A stretch of DNA of 64,000 bases from Streptomyces calvus (GTDB taxonomy: Bacteria; Actinomycetota; Actinomycetes; Streptomycetales; Streptomycetaceae): assembly GCF_006782915.1 (NCBI RefSeq), contig NZ_VCNP01000052.1, positions 1 to 64,000 on the forward strand, in the 5' to 3' direction. The notes below the pieces were generated by a model. It saw nothing but the letters and a program-made list of their open reading frames with translations. It did not search any database and was not told the origin of the DNA. Each line of letters opens with the position of its first letter. Within the stretch, counting starts at the first letter, position 1. A program made the position numbers and the translations under genes. This document shows, in pieces, positions 24,068-31,565 of this stretch.

Positions 24068-24638
24068 CGGCCGTCCACCCTGCGCCGCCGGTCCGATCCG
24101 AGCCGCAGGCCCGATCCGCTCGGTGGTACGTCCCGCACGGTGCTACGTCCCGCTCGGTGGTACGTCCCGCACGGTGCGCAGGTGCGCGCCGGCCGTCCGT
24201 TCCGTCTGGTGGTCCGTTCCGTGCAGTGCGCAGGTGCGCGCCGGTGGTCCGTCCCACCCGAGTAGCCGCGCCCCCGCCCGCGGGACCAGGGGGCGGGCCG
24301 CGGGGGTGGGCGCCGGTGCGCAGCACTGAGTACCCGTACCTAGGCGCCCAGATGAGTAGCCGCGCGGATGGGGCCCGACCTGCGTGAACGAGAGAGTGGA
24401 GACCACGGAGAGGGGCACGGCCGGCACCGGCGACACGGGGCGCCGGAACGGGCCGGGTCCGCGATCCGCTCCTTCCGTCGGCAGCGCCGGCGGGAGCGAG
24501 GCACGGGGGAACCCGGGGGACGACCGCAACGGGGGTTGCGGGGGAACGCACGGGGGAGTGCAAGAAGGCGCCGGTCCGACCGGTGGCCCGCGGGGGACGC
24601 GGCCACCGCCGGACCGGCGCTCTTCGTGTGCCGTGGGC
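24068..24638. other. Intergenic region with short direct repeats
   Basis: About 570 bases between the TetR gene and the CrtI-like gene. It contains three degenerate copies of GGTACGTCCCGCACGGTG near 24126-24178, and the 19-base word GTGCGCAGGTGCGCGCCGG twice (about 24175 and 24226). A MacR-like site lies at 24327-24342. An open frame from GTG 24384 runs on into the antisense of the TetR gene and has no recognisable domain, so I do not call a gene. Confidence 0.6.
24327..24342. promoter_or_regulatory. Candidate MacR operator
   Basis: TGAGTACCCGTACCTA matches the reported MacR box TGAGTAC-N2-GTACTCA at 12 of 14 defined positions (consensus recalled, not checked). A further TGAGTAG follows at 24353. 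It lies about 300 bases before the CrtI-like gene on the minus strand. MacR is encoded in this window. Confidence 0.4.
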
Positions 24639-25271
24639 TCAGCGGCAGCCGCTGACCCGCCCCTGGAGCAGCCGGGACAGCGCCGCATGCACGTCGTCCA
24701 GGGAGCGCTCCGGCTGGAAGGACTTCCAGTCCAGCGCGGCCACCAGCACCATGCCGACCAGGGCCGCCGCCGTCAGCGGGACGTCGATCTCCTCGCTGAA
24801 CTCGCCGTTCGCCACACCGTCGCGCAGTACGCCTTCGACCACCGCGACGGCCTGCTGCCGCACCACCATCAGCGTGGACTGCCAGGCCCGGTTGGTGCGC
24901 CACAGCTCCGCCACGTACAGCTGGGTGAAGGCCGGGTAGCGGTCGATGAAGACCAGCCCGGCGCGGATCATCGCGTCCAGGGCGTCGACCTTGCTGCCGC
25001 CGTCGCCGACCGTCCGCTCGGCCGCCTCCCGCAGCGAGGCGGTCAGCAGACCGACCCCGTGCCGCAGCAACTCCTCGAAGAGGACCGACTTGCTCGCGAA
25101 GTTGTAGTAGACCGTGCCCTTCGCGACTCCCGCCCGTTCGGCGATCTCGTCCACGGTGGTGGCGGAGAAGCCCTGCTCGGCGATGAGGGTGACGGCCGCC
25201 TCGTAGAGCTTCTGCCGGGTGGCCTCGCGGCGGGCGCTGCCGCCGCCCGACGTGGTGCTGCTGCTGTCCAT
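24639..25271 (-). CDS. TetR-family repressor
   Basis: A 210-residue TetR regulator with the N-terminal DNA-binding domain in about residues 14-60 (RQKLYEAAVTLIAEQGFSAT, then TVDEIAERAGVAKGTVYYNF) and a C-terminal ligand domain. It is the last gene of a minus-strand operon ATPase-YhgE-TetR. The gap to the YhgE gene is 35 bases. A perfect palindrome (ACTGAC-TG-GTCAGT) before the first gene is its probable operator, which would make the operon autoregulated. ATG 25271 begins a normal short Ser-rich N-terminus; a longer frame upstream reads through the YhgE gene antiphase and is rejected. Confidence 0.88.
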   Translation of the reverse strand: MDSSSTTSGGGSARREATRQKLYEAAVTLIAEQGFSATTVDEIAERAGVAKGTVYYNFASKSVLFEELLRHGVGLLTASLREAAERTVGDGGSKVDALDAMIRAGLVFIDRYPAFTQLYVAELWRTNRAWQSTLMVVRQQAVAVVEGVLRDGVANGEFSEEIDVPLTAAALVGMVLVAALDWKSFQPERSLDDVHAALSRLLQGRVSGCR

Positions 25272-25306
25272 GGTCCCGATTCTCACAGTTGCCGCGGTGC
25301 GCGCGT

Positions 25307-27391
25307 TCACAGGCTCAGCTCCGGGTGCAGCCGGTCCACGGTCCACACCTGGCGGCGCCGCGCCGACAGGGCGGTCAGCGCCAGCGCGCCCGCCGTGAAG
25401 GCCGCCAGCACGGCGCACGCCAGCCACACCGGCTGCAGACCACCGCCGCTGATGAGCCGCCGCAGCGCCTCCACGACGTGACTCATCGGCAGGAACGGGT
25501 GCACCGCGTTGAAGAAGCCGGGGCTGGTCTGCACGGGGTACGTGCCGCCCGCCGAGGTGAGCTGGAGCATCAGCAGCGCCAGGACGAGGATCCGGCCCGC
25601 CGCGCCGAAGCGGGCGTTCAGCCACTGCACGATCGCCGCGAAGCACGCCGTCACCAGGAACAGGAACCCGACGGTGCCGGCCGCCCGCGCCATCTGCAGC
25701 CCGAGCCCCCAGTGCAGCACCGACATCAGCGCCACCGTCTGCGCCACTCCGATCGCCGCCACCGGCAGCCAGCCGGCCAGCGCGATCCGCCACGCCGAGG
25801 CGCCCGCCGCGAGCGCCCGCCGGTTCATCGGCGCGATCAGCATGTACGCCACCATCGCGCCCACCCACAGCGACAGCGGGATGAAGTACGGGGCGAAGCC
25901 GGTGCCGTAGTCCGGCGCCTTGTGCAGGTCGCGGGAGACCAGCTGGACCGGGTCGGCCATCACCTCGGTGCGCCGGTCGCGGTCCCGCTCGTCGTAGTCG
26001 GGAATCCGCCCGGCCCCGTCGTGCAGCCCGCCGGCCAGTTCACCGGAACCGTCGACCAGCTTGTACAGACCGCCGTTCAGATCGTCCGCGCCGGTCTTCA
26101 GCCTGCCCACGCCCTTGTCCAGGTCCACCGCGCCGGTCTCGGCGGTGCCCAGGCCCTTGTTCAGCTTCTTCGCGCCGGCCGCGACCTTCCCGGCCCCGGA
26201 GTTCAGCCGGTTGATGCGGGTGACGGCGTCGTCGAGGTCCTCCGAGAGGTGCGGGGCGCGGTCGGCGAGCGCCCGCGCCTGCTTCTCCAGGGTGCCGAGG
26301 TGGGTGTCGAGCTGCTTCAGGTCGGTGCGGTGGTCCGTGACCAGGGTGTTCACGTCGTCGGCGACCGCCGCCGCGGCGGCCGTCGCGTCCCGGGCCTTCT
26401 CCAGGTCCGGGCAGGCGGGGTCCGGCAGGACGGCGTCCGCGCAGCGCGTCCGGTGCACCTCGGCCATGCCGGCGGACGCCGCGCGGGCGTCCTTGGCGGC
26501 GGCCGGCGCCTTCTCCTGGAGCGCGTCGAGGTCGTCGCGGAGCCCGCCAGCGGAGTCGGCGACGAACCGGGCGGTGTCGCCGATGGTCTTCTCGTTGGCC
26601 TTCAGGAAGGGGCCCACCTCGGCGTTCACCGCGTTGACCTTCTCGGCGAGCCTGCGCGTGCCGTCCGCGACCTTCTTCGAGCCGTCCGCCAGGTCACCGG
26701 CGCCGTCGTGGAGGTCCTTCAGCCCCTTGGACAGCTTGCCGCTGCCCTTGCGGGCGTCGTCCAGGCCGGCGGCGAGGTCCTTGGCGCCCTTCTCCGCCTT
26801 GCCGATGCCGCCGTTGAGTTCGTCCGCCCCCTCGGCCGCCTTCACGGTCTCGTCGTGGATGCCGGAGAACGACACGAAGATCCGGTCCAGGAAGGAACGC
26901 GAGGTCTTCGTCGACGCGGCCCGGCGCACCTCGCCGAAGACGGTCCGGGAGATCTGTCCGACGATGTAGTTGTTGGCGTCGTTCGTCCGCACCTGCAGCG
27001 CGCCGGTCTCGGGCGAGTCGCCCGAACTGGAGGCGATGCGGCGGCTGAAGTCGGCGGGCATGGTCAGCGACAGGTAGTACGTGCCGTCCTCGACGCCGCG
27101 GCGGGCCTCGGCCGCGCTCACCTCGTGCCAGTCGAAGGTGCCGCTGTCGCGCAGCCCCTCGGCGATGTCGTCGCCCGCGGTGATCCGCTTCCCGTCGGCC
27201 GGCGCCCCACGGTCCTCGTTCACCAGCGCCACCGGGATGCGGTCCAGCCGGCCGTACGGGTCCCAGAACGACCACAGGTACAGCGCGCCGTACAGCAGCG
27301 GCAGCACCAGCAGCGCGACCAGGGCCGCACGGGGCAGCGGGCCGCGGCCGAAGCGCCGCAGCTCAAGAGCGGCCAGTCGCGGCGAGCGCAT
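25307..27391 (-). CDS. YhgE/Pip-family membrane protein
   Basis: A 694-residue integral membrane protein. It has one N-terminal helix (ALVALLVLPLLYGALYLWSF), a long extracytoplasmic region (about 45-480), and five to six C-terminal helices ending with the ABC2-like fold (FFNAVHPFLPMSHVVEALRR). The outer region contains repeated LxxGxxxLxxG units (DELNGGIGKAEKGAKDLAAG, KLSKGLKDLHDGAGDLADGS) like phage-infection protein and MmpL/ABC2 relatives. YhgE/Pip proteins resemble permease halves of ABC exporters, but their cargo is mostly unknown. The ATG lies inside the end of the ATPase gene (29-base overlap), so the two are made together. Confidence 0.85.
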   Translation of the reverse strand: MRSPRLAALELRRFGRGPLPRAALVALLVLPLLYGALYLWSFWDPYGRLDRIPVALVNEDRGAPADGKRITAGDDIAEGLRDSGTFDWHEVSAAEARRGVEDGTYYLSLTMPADFSRRIASSSGDSPETGALQVRTNDANNYIVGQISRTVFGEVRRAASTKTSRSFLDRIFVSFSGIHDETVKAAEGADELNGGIGKAEKGAKDLAAGLDDARKGSGKLSKGLKDLHDGAGDLADGSKKVADGTRRLAEKVNAVNAEVGPFLKANEKTIGDTARFVADSAGGLRDDLDALQEKAPAAAKDARAASAGMAEVHRTRCADAVLPDPACPDLEKARDATAAAAAVADDVNTLVTDHRTDLKQLDTHLGTLEKQARALADRAPHLSEDLDDAVTRINRLNSGAGKVAAGAKKLNKGLGTAETGAVDLDKGVGRLKTGADDLNGGLYKLVDGSGELAGGLHDGAGRIPDYDERDRDRRTEVMADPVQLVSRDLHKAPDYGTGFAPYFIPLSLWVGAMVAYMLIAPMNRRALAAGASAWRIALAGWLPVAAIGVAQTVALMSVLHWGLGLQMARAAGTVGFLFLVTACFAAIVQWLNARFGAAGRILVLALLMLQLTSAGGTYPVQTSPGFFNAVHPFLPMSHVVEALRRLISGGGLQPVWLACAVLAAFTAGALALTALSARRRQVWTVDRLHPELSL

Positions 27392-28265
27392 CGGCGTCCT
27401 CCTTCTCCTCGTGCTCCTCGTGCTCCTCGTGCTTGTCGTCGTCGTGCTCGTCGTGCCCGTCGTGCCCGTCGTGCTCGCCGTGGTGGTGCTTGTCGTGGTT
27501 GTGCTTGTCGTCGTCGTGCCTGTCCTGGCCGTGCTCGCCGTCGTGCTGCTGGTCCTCGTCGTGCGGGCCGGTCCCGGTGCGGACGGTCACGGCGTCGCGC
27601 GGTGCCTCGCTGCACACCGCCAGCACGGTGGTGCCGGCGGCGGCGACGGACCTCAACAGGTCCCATACGACGACGCGTTCGGCGGGCGGTAGCTTCAGGT
27701 CGACGTCGTCCACGCCGAGCAGCCGGGGCCGCCCCAGCAGCGCCAGCGCGAGCGACAGCCGCAGCGCCTCCACCCGCTCCAGATCCCGCACGGCGGTGCG
27801 CTCGCCCTTCGGCAGGGACTCCGGGTCCAGGCCGGCGGCGGCCAGGGCGGTGTCGACGCGCTCCCGCTCCTCGCGGGCGCGCACGGCGCGCGGGCGCGGC
27901 AGCAGGCGCCGCGGCGCGTCGCCGAACCGGCGCTGCAGCAGCGCCTGTTCGCGCAGGTGCTCGCCGACGGTGAGGGCCGGGTCCAGTTCGGTCACCCCGG
28001 CGACGTGCGCGAGCGCGCTGACCCGGCGTACGGCGGCCATCCGCCGGGGCAGTTCGAGACCGCCGACGGCGGCCTGGCCCTCCGTCGGACGCATCCGCCC
28101 GGTGAGCGCGAGCAGCAGGCAGGTGCGGCCCGAACCGGACGGCCCCTCCACCGCGATCAGCGACCCGGGCTCCGCGTCGGCCGAAACCCCGCGGAACGCC
28201 CAGCCCCGCGGCCCCTTCAGACCGAATCCGCTAGCCGTGACGGCAAGTCCGTGCGGACCGTCCAC
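27363..28265 (-). CDS. ABC-type ATPase homologue with degenerate active site and His-rich tail
   Basis: A 300-residue protein resembling an ABC nucleotide-binding domain. The Walker A is GPSGSGRT, with Arg47 where lysine is normal. The LSGGQ signature is replaced by DLERVEAL, the Walker B reads LLGVDDVD with Asp for the catalytic Glu, and the switch histidine is absent (VLAVCSE). It therefore probably hydrolyses ATP poorly or not at all. The last 70 residues are a low-complexity tail with 16 His among Asp, Glu and Lys, including KHNHDKHHHGEHDGHDGHDE, which could bind metal ions. Start GTG 28265. It is the first gene of the ATPase-YhgE-TetR operon and is presumed to work with the YhgE permease. 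Confidence 0.8.
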   Translation of the reverse strand: MDGPHGLAVTASGFGLKGPRGWAFRGVSADAEPGSLIAVEGPSGSGRTCLLLALTGRMRPTEGQAAVGGLELPRRMAAVRRVSALAHVAGVTELDPALTVGEHLREQALLQRRFGDAPRRLLPRPRAVRAREERERVDTALAAAGLDPESLPKGERTAVRDLERVEALRLSLALALLGRPRLLGVDDVDLKLPPAERVVVWDLLRSVAAAGTTVLAVCSEAPRDAVTVRTGTGPHDEDQQHDGEHGQDRHDDDKHNHDKHHHGEHDGHDGHDEHDDDKHEEHEEHEEKEDADALAATGRS

Positions 28266-28283
28266 CCTGCCCCCAACATTTGA

Positions 28284-28297
28284 ACTGACTGGTCAGT
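28284..28297 (-). promoter_or_regulatory. Probable TetR operator
   Basis: ACTGAC-TG-GTCAGT is a perfect 6-2-6 inverted repeat 19 bases before the first gene of the ATPase-YhgE-TetR operon. Size and position suit a TetR operator overlapping the promoter; TTGCAC just upstream on the minus strand may be the -35. Autoregulation by the operon's own TetR is inferred. Confidence 0.6.
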
Positions 28298-28431
28298 GCA
28301 AAAGTTAGCCCGAACGGTCGAGCGAAGCAAAAGCCCAGGTCAGAACGGATTGTCAGTGCCATACCTCACGATGTGCACATACGGCACCTCGTGTCCGGGT
28401 GTGCCGTCACGAAGACGACAGGAGGTTCGTC

Positions 28432-29004
28432 ATGGCCAACTCGTCCGCGTCCGCGGCCCGTCGGCACCGCGCAACCCGCCCTGCCCCCTCGCTGAACGGC
28501 CCGGCGAGCGACATCCACCCCGTGCTGCGCCGCGCCGCGGCTCCGCCCGCCGCCCTCGACCTGCTCGCCCAGGCCCGTTCCGGACTCGACGAGGCCGCCG
28601 TCCTCGACACCCCCAACGAGCGCTATGCGACGGCCCATCTCGCTGCCCTGCGCACCGCCGCCGCCGTCCTCGCCGCCCGCGGACGGCCCGAGACCTCGCC
28701 CAGGGCCCGGGCCAGGATCCGCAGCGCCTGGGACGTGCTCCCCGAGATCGCACCCGAACTCACCGAATGGAGCGCGCTGTTCGCCGCCGGCGCCGCGCGC
28801 CGCGCCCGCGCCGAGGCGGGCATACAGGGCGCGGCGACGGTGCGGGACGCCGACGACCTGATACGTGACGCGGCGATGTTCCTCCGCCTGGTGGAACGCA
28901 TGCTCGTCCTCCAGCCGGCCCTCCCGCAGCCCCGTACCGACACCGACCACCCCCGACCCGGAAGGCCCGACGACGCCCCCCGGGACATGCCGGACGCGGG
29001 CTGA
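28432..29004 (+). CDS. SAV_6107-type HEPN domain protein
   Basis: A 190-residue, mostly helical protein of the actinobacterial SAV_6107 HEPN family. The domain covers about residues 25-155 (VLRRAAAPPAALDLLAQARS, ERYATAHLAALRTAAAVLAA, AWDVLPEIAPELTEWSALFA, ADDLIRDAAMFLRLVE). HEPN domains are often RNases or partners of nucleotidyltransferases, but the RX4-6H active motif is not obvious here and no MNT partner is adjacent, so the function is unknown. ATG 28432 has a perfect GGAGG at 28421. Divergent from the YhgE operon. Confidence 0.78.
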   Translation: MANSSASAARRHRATRPAPSLNGPASDIHPVLRRAAAPPAALDLLAQARSGLDEAAVLDTPNERYATAHLAALRTAAAVLAARGRPETSPRARARIRSAWDVLPEIAPELTEWSALFAAGAARRARAEAGIQGAATVRDADDLIRDAAMFLRLVERMLVLQPALPQPRTDTDHPRPGRPDDAPRDMPDAG

Positions 29005-29012
29005 CGCCAGAC

Positions 29013-29175
29013 GGTGACCACGGCACCGGGCGGTGGCCGTTGCGTGGGGCGGGCGGTGAGCACAGCGCCGAGCTGTGGCCGCAGCGCCGAGCGGTGGCCA
29101 CGATGCCGGGCGGTGGCCGTTGCGTGGGGCGGTGGCCGACCGTGCGGCGCCCCGCGCGGTGGCTCCGTCCGGGAA
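29013..29175. repeat. Degenerate ~20-bp minisatellite after the HEPN gene
   Basis: About seven to eight units of a GGTGRCCRCRGCGCCGRGC-like word follow the HEPN stop. Two of them share 27 bases exactly, 80 bases apart (CCGGGCGGTGGCCGTTGCG and following, near 29030 and 29110). The rest of the gap to 29460 is similar GC-rich, G-T biased DNA in which I see no gene. Confidence 0.65.
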
Positions 29176-29460
29176 CTCTCCGGGACGCTCCGGATCGCCC
29201 CGATCGCCCCGGAGTGCTGCCGCCGAGCGAGCCGTGGTGACCGCGTGGCAGTGGCATGGCGACGGGCCGTGGCGGCATGGCGACGGGACCTGGCGACGGC
29301 GTGGCCACGACGCGGCGGCGCGGTGGCCCGGTGGCGCGGCGGTGCCCGGTTCGTGCCGTCCGCGCGAGCCCGTCGTCCGTCCTGTCGAGCGGGTGCGTAT
29401 CGGGGAGTGGGCAGGTGGGCGGGGGCCGCGGGGGAGGCAATAGGGTGGGCAGCGCCTAAG

Positions 29461-29492
29461 CCCTTTTCCGGCCGGTACACGGCCGGAAAGGG
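29461..29492 (+). terminator. Strong hairpin upstream of the methyltransferase
   Basis: CCCTTTTCCGGCCG and CGGCCGGAAAGGG pair around a 5-base loop (one bulged T). A -10-like TAGGGT lies about 20 bases upstream (near 29442), so the hairpin would sit at the 5' end of the methyltransferase message, as a stabilising or attenuating structure. It could instead end transcripts coming from the HEPN side. Confidence 0.5.
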
Positions 29493-29543
29493 AGTCCGAA
29501 TGCTCCGCCGAGGTGGCGGTGCCGCGCCGAGGAGTCAACTGCC

Positions 29544-30314
29544 GTGTCGGACCCGATGCGATCCCGCGCCGCTCTCCGGACCGCCGTCGTCCGGGATGTC
29601 CTCCAGGACGCTCTGGAACGCCGGGTCAAGACCACCGGACGGCAGGCGCTGGACGTCCTCGACACCGGCGGCGGCAGCGGCAACTTCGCGGTTCCCCTCG
29701 CCCGGCTCGGCCACCGGGTGACCGTCGTCGACCCCAGCCCCAACGCGCTCTTCGCGCTGGAGCGCCGCGCCGCCGAGGCCGGTGTCGCCGACCGCGTCCA
29801 GGGCGTCCAGGGCGACGCCCACGGCCTCTTCGACGTGGCCGAGCGCGGCGGCTACGACGCCGTGCTCTGCCACGGCGTCCTGGAGTACGTGGACGACCCG
29901 GCCGAGGGCGTCCGCAACGCCGTGGCCGCCCTGCGCCCCGGCGGCGTCCTCAGCGTGCTCGCCGCGAGCCTCGGCGGCGCCGTCCTCGCCCGCGCCCTCG
30001 CCGGGCACTTCACGGAGGCCCAGCAGGCGCTCGACGACCCGAACGGCCGATGGGGCACGGGCGACCCCATGCCGCGCCGCTTCACCGCCGACCAGCTCAC
30101 CGCGCTCGTGGAGGGAGCCGGCCTCCGTGTCGGCGCCGTGCACGGCGTACGGGTCTTCGCCGACCTGGTCCCCGGCGTGCTCGTGGACACCGAGCCCGGC
30201 GCCCTGGACGCCCTGCTCAAGCTGGAGGCCGCAGCCGCCGAACTCCCCGCCTTCCACTCCGTGGCCACCCAGCTCCACGTGCTCGGTGAGACGGAAGGTG
30301 ACTCCGAGGCCTGA
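29544..30314 (+). CDS. Class I SAM-dependent methyltransferase
   Basis: A 256-residue methyltransferase of the UbiE/SmtA type. Motif I is VLDTGGGSGNFAVPLARLG, motif II VTVVDPSPNALFALE, then GDAHGLF and YDAVLCHGVLEYVDDP, followed by LRPGGVLSVLA. The fold and SAM site are complete. The C-terminal 90 residues recall the tRNA/small-molecule methyltransferases such as CmoM, but the substrate is not decidable. GTG 29544 has GAGGAG upstream. A palindromic terminator follows 12 bases after the stop. Confidence 0.85.
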   Translation: MSDPMRSRAALRTAVVRDVLQDALERRVKTTGRQALDVLDTGGGSGNFAVPLARLGHRVTVVDPSPNALFALERRAAEAGVADRVQGVQGDAHGLFDVAERGGYDAVLCHGVLEYVDDPAEGVRNAVAALRPGGVLSVLAASLGGAVLARALAGHFTEAQQALDDPNGRWGTGDPMPRRFTADQLTALVEGAGLRVGAVHGVRVFADLVPGVLVDTEPGALDALLKLEAAAAELPAFHSVATQLHVLGETEGDSEA

Positions 30315-30325
30315 GCGCCGCATGG

Positions 30326-30351
30326 GACGCGCCGCTGATCAGCGGCGCGTC
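30326..30351. terminator. 26-nt perfect palindrome, terminator
   Basis: GACGCGCCGCTGATCAGCGG and CGCGTC form an uninterrupted 26-base palindrome 12 bases after the methyltransferase stop. As RNA it makes an 11-bp stem with a GAUC loop. No U-run follows, as is common for Streptomyces terminators. Confidence 0.7.
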
Positions 30352-30604
30352 CGGCGCCCACAGGCGCACATGGAGTGCGCCACAGGCCCCCCGAATGGCG
30401 GCTTGGCGCCGTATGATCGAAGGAGACCGTCCGGCATGACGGGTCCGCCGCCGGGGAATGAAAAGCCTCAGCGGGCCGGGTCGCGCATGGCGGGAACCGG
30501 TTGGCCAATTGGCGCAGAGGGGCGGGTTTCACGGGGGCGATTCCCTGCCTATCCTGAAGGGACCCCCCGGGTCGCCCCGGCGACTGCACGATGAGGAGGA
30601 CTCC

Positions 30605-31009
30605 GTGCCGCTCTCGGAGCACGAGCAGCGCATGCTCGAGCAAATGGAGCGAGCGCTGTACGCCGAAGATCCCAAGTTCGCGACGGCGCTCGAGGGAAGC
30701 GGGCTGCGTACGTACACCCGGCGACGGGTCTACCAGGCGGTCGCCGGCTTCCTCGTGGGTATTGCGCTCCTCATGGCCGGTATGGTCGCCCAGCAGGTCT
30801 GGCTCAGCGTCGTGGGATTCCTCGTGATGCTGGGCTGCGCGGTTCTCGCGGTGACCGGCTGGCGCAAGGCCCCCAAGCCGGGCGAACAGGCAGCCGCCGG
30901 TACCCCGGGCGCGCCGCAGGCGGGCCGTCAGGGCAGACAGCGCCGTTCCATGATGGACCGCATCGAGGAGCGGTGGCAGCGCCGCCGCGACGAACAGGGC
31001 GGCCACTAG
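30605..31009 (+). CDS. DUF3040 small membrane protein
   Basis: A 134-residue protein. The N-terminal LSEHEQRMLEQMERALYAED is the signature of DUF3040. Two membrane helices follow (AVAGFLVGIALLMAGMVA and WLSVVGFLVMLGCAVLAV), then a basic cytoplasmic tail ending RIEERWQRRRDEQ. GTG 30605 has an ideal GAGGAGG upstream. A TATGAT at 30412-30417 could be its -10, giving a long leader. It is conserved next to the dcw cluster in Streptomyces, which hints at an envelope or division role, not shown here. Confidence 0.85.
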   Translation: MPLSEHEQRMLEQMERALYAEDPKFATALEGSGLRTYTRRRVYQAVAGFLVGIALLMAGMVAQQVWLSVVGFLVMLGCAVLAVTGWRKAPKPGEQAAAGTPGAPQAGRQGRQRRSMMDRIEERWQRRRDEQGGH

Positions 31010-31055
31010 AGCCCCGGGGGCGGCCCCGGGCGGAGAGCCCGGCGAAGACATCGCT

Positions 31056-31090
31056 CAGGGGGTGACCACCGACTCGGTGGTCACCCCCTG
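31056..31090. terminator. Terminator after the DUF3040 gene
   Basis: CAGGGGGTGACCACC and GGTGGTCACCCCCTG form a perfect 15-bp stem around GACTC. It lies 46 bases after the DUF3040 stop, between convergent genes, and can serve both strands. Confidence 0.85.
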
Positions 31091-31199
31091 ACGCATACTC
31101 CGGCAGCACCCGTCCGATGGCAGCACACGCCCGCGCCGCACCCTCGTCGAAGTCGGCCGGACGCCGTGCGGCGGACCGCCCGAAACCGCCCCGCCACCC

Positions 31200-31565
31200 A
31201 CGTCCTCATCCCTGCTGCCGCGACGGCCCCGCCGCCCTCGACCTCATCCCGCAGCCGGCACAGCCCCGCCGCCCGGCCTCGTCGTCAGCCCGTTGCCGGG
31301 ACGCCCTCGCCCCACCGGCCGTCCTCACCCCGTTGCACGGGACGCCCCCCGTCCCACCGGCCTCGACCTCACCCCATTGCCGAGACGCCCCCCGCCCCGC
31401 CGGCCGTCCTTACCCCGTTGCCGGGGCGCCCCGCCCCGCCGGCCGTCCTTACCCCGTTGCCGGGGCGCCCCCGTCCCACCACACCTCGACCTCACCCCCG
31501 TTGCACGGGACGCCCCTGCCCCACCGCCCTCGTCGTCAGCCCCGCTGCCGGAACGGCCCCCGCCC
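31200..31565. repeat. ~39-45-bp degenerate tandem array across the transglutaminase 3' end
   Basis: About nine units anchored on CCCCGTTGCCGGG-like words (near 31211, 31248, 31289, 31328, 31371, 31412, 31451, 31494 and 31539). Each unit reads, on the minus strand, GGCAACGGGG followed by TGA or TAA, so a stop is kept in register. The real stop of the transglutaminase gene (31536-31538) is in the unit at the gene end. From 31091 to 31200 I see nothing else. Confidence 0.85.

Noticed and set aside
24384..24640. Possible small gene beginning at GTG 24384
   Set aside because: No domain, no clear ribosome site, and the frame runs on into the antisense strand of the TetR gene. Kept only as a note in the intergenic entry.
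31200..31565. CRISPR-like array
   Set aside because: Units are contiguous, degenerate and without unique spacers, and no cas gene is present. It is a minisatellite.
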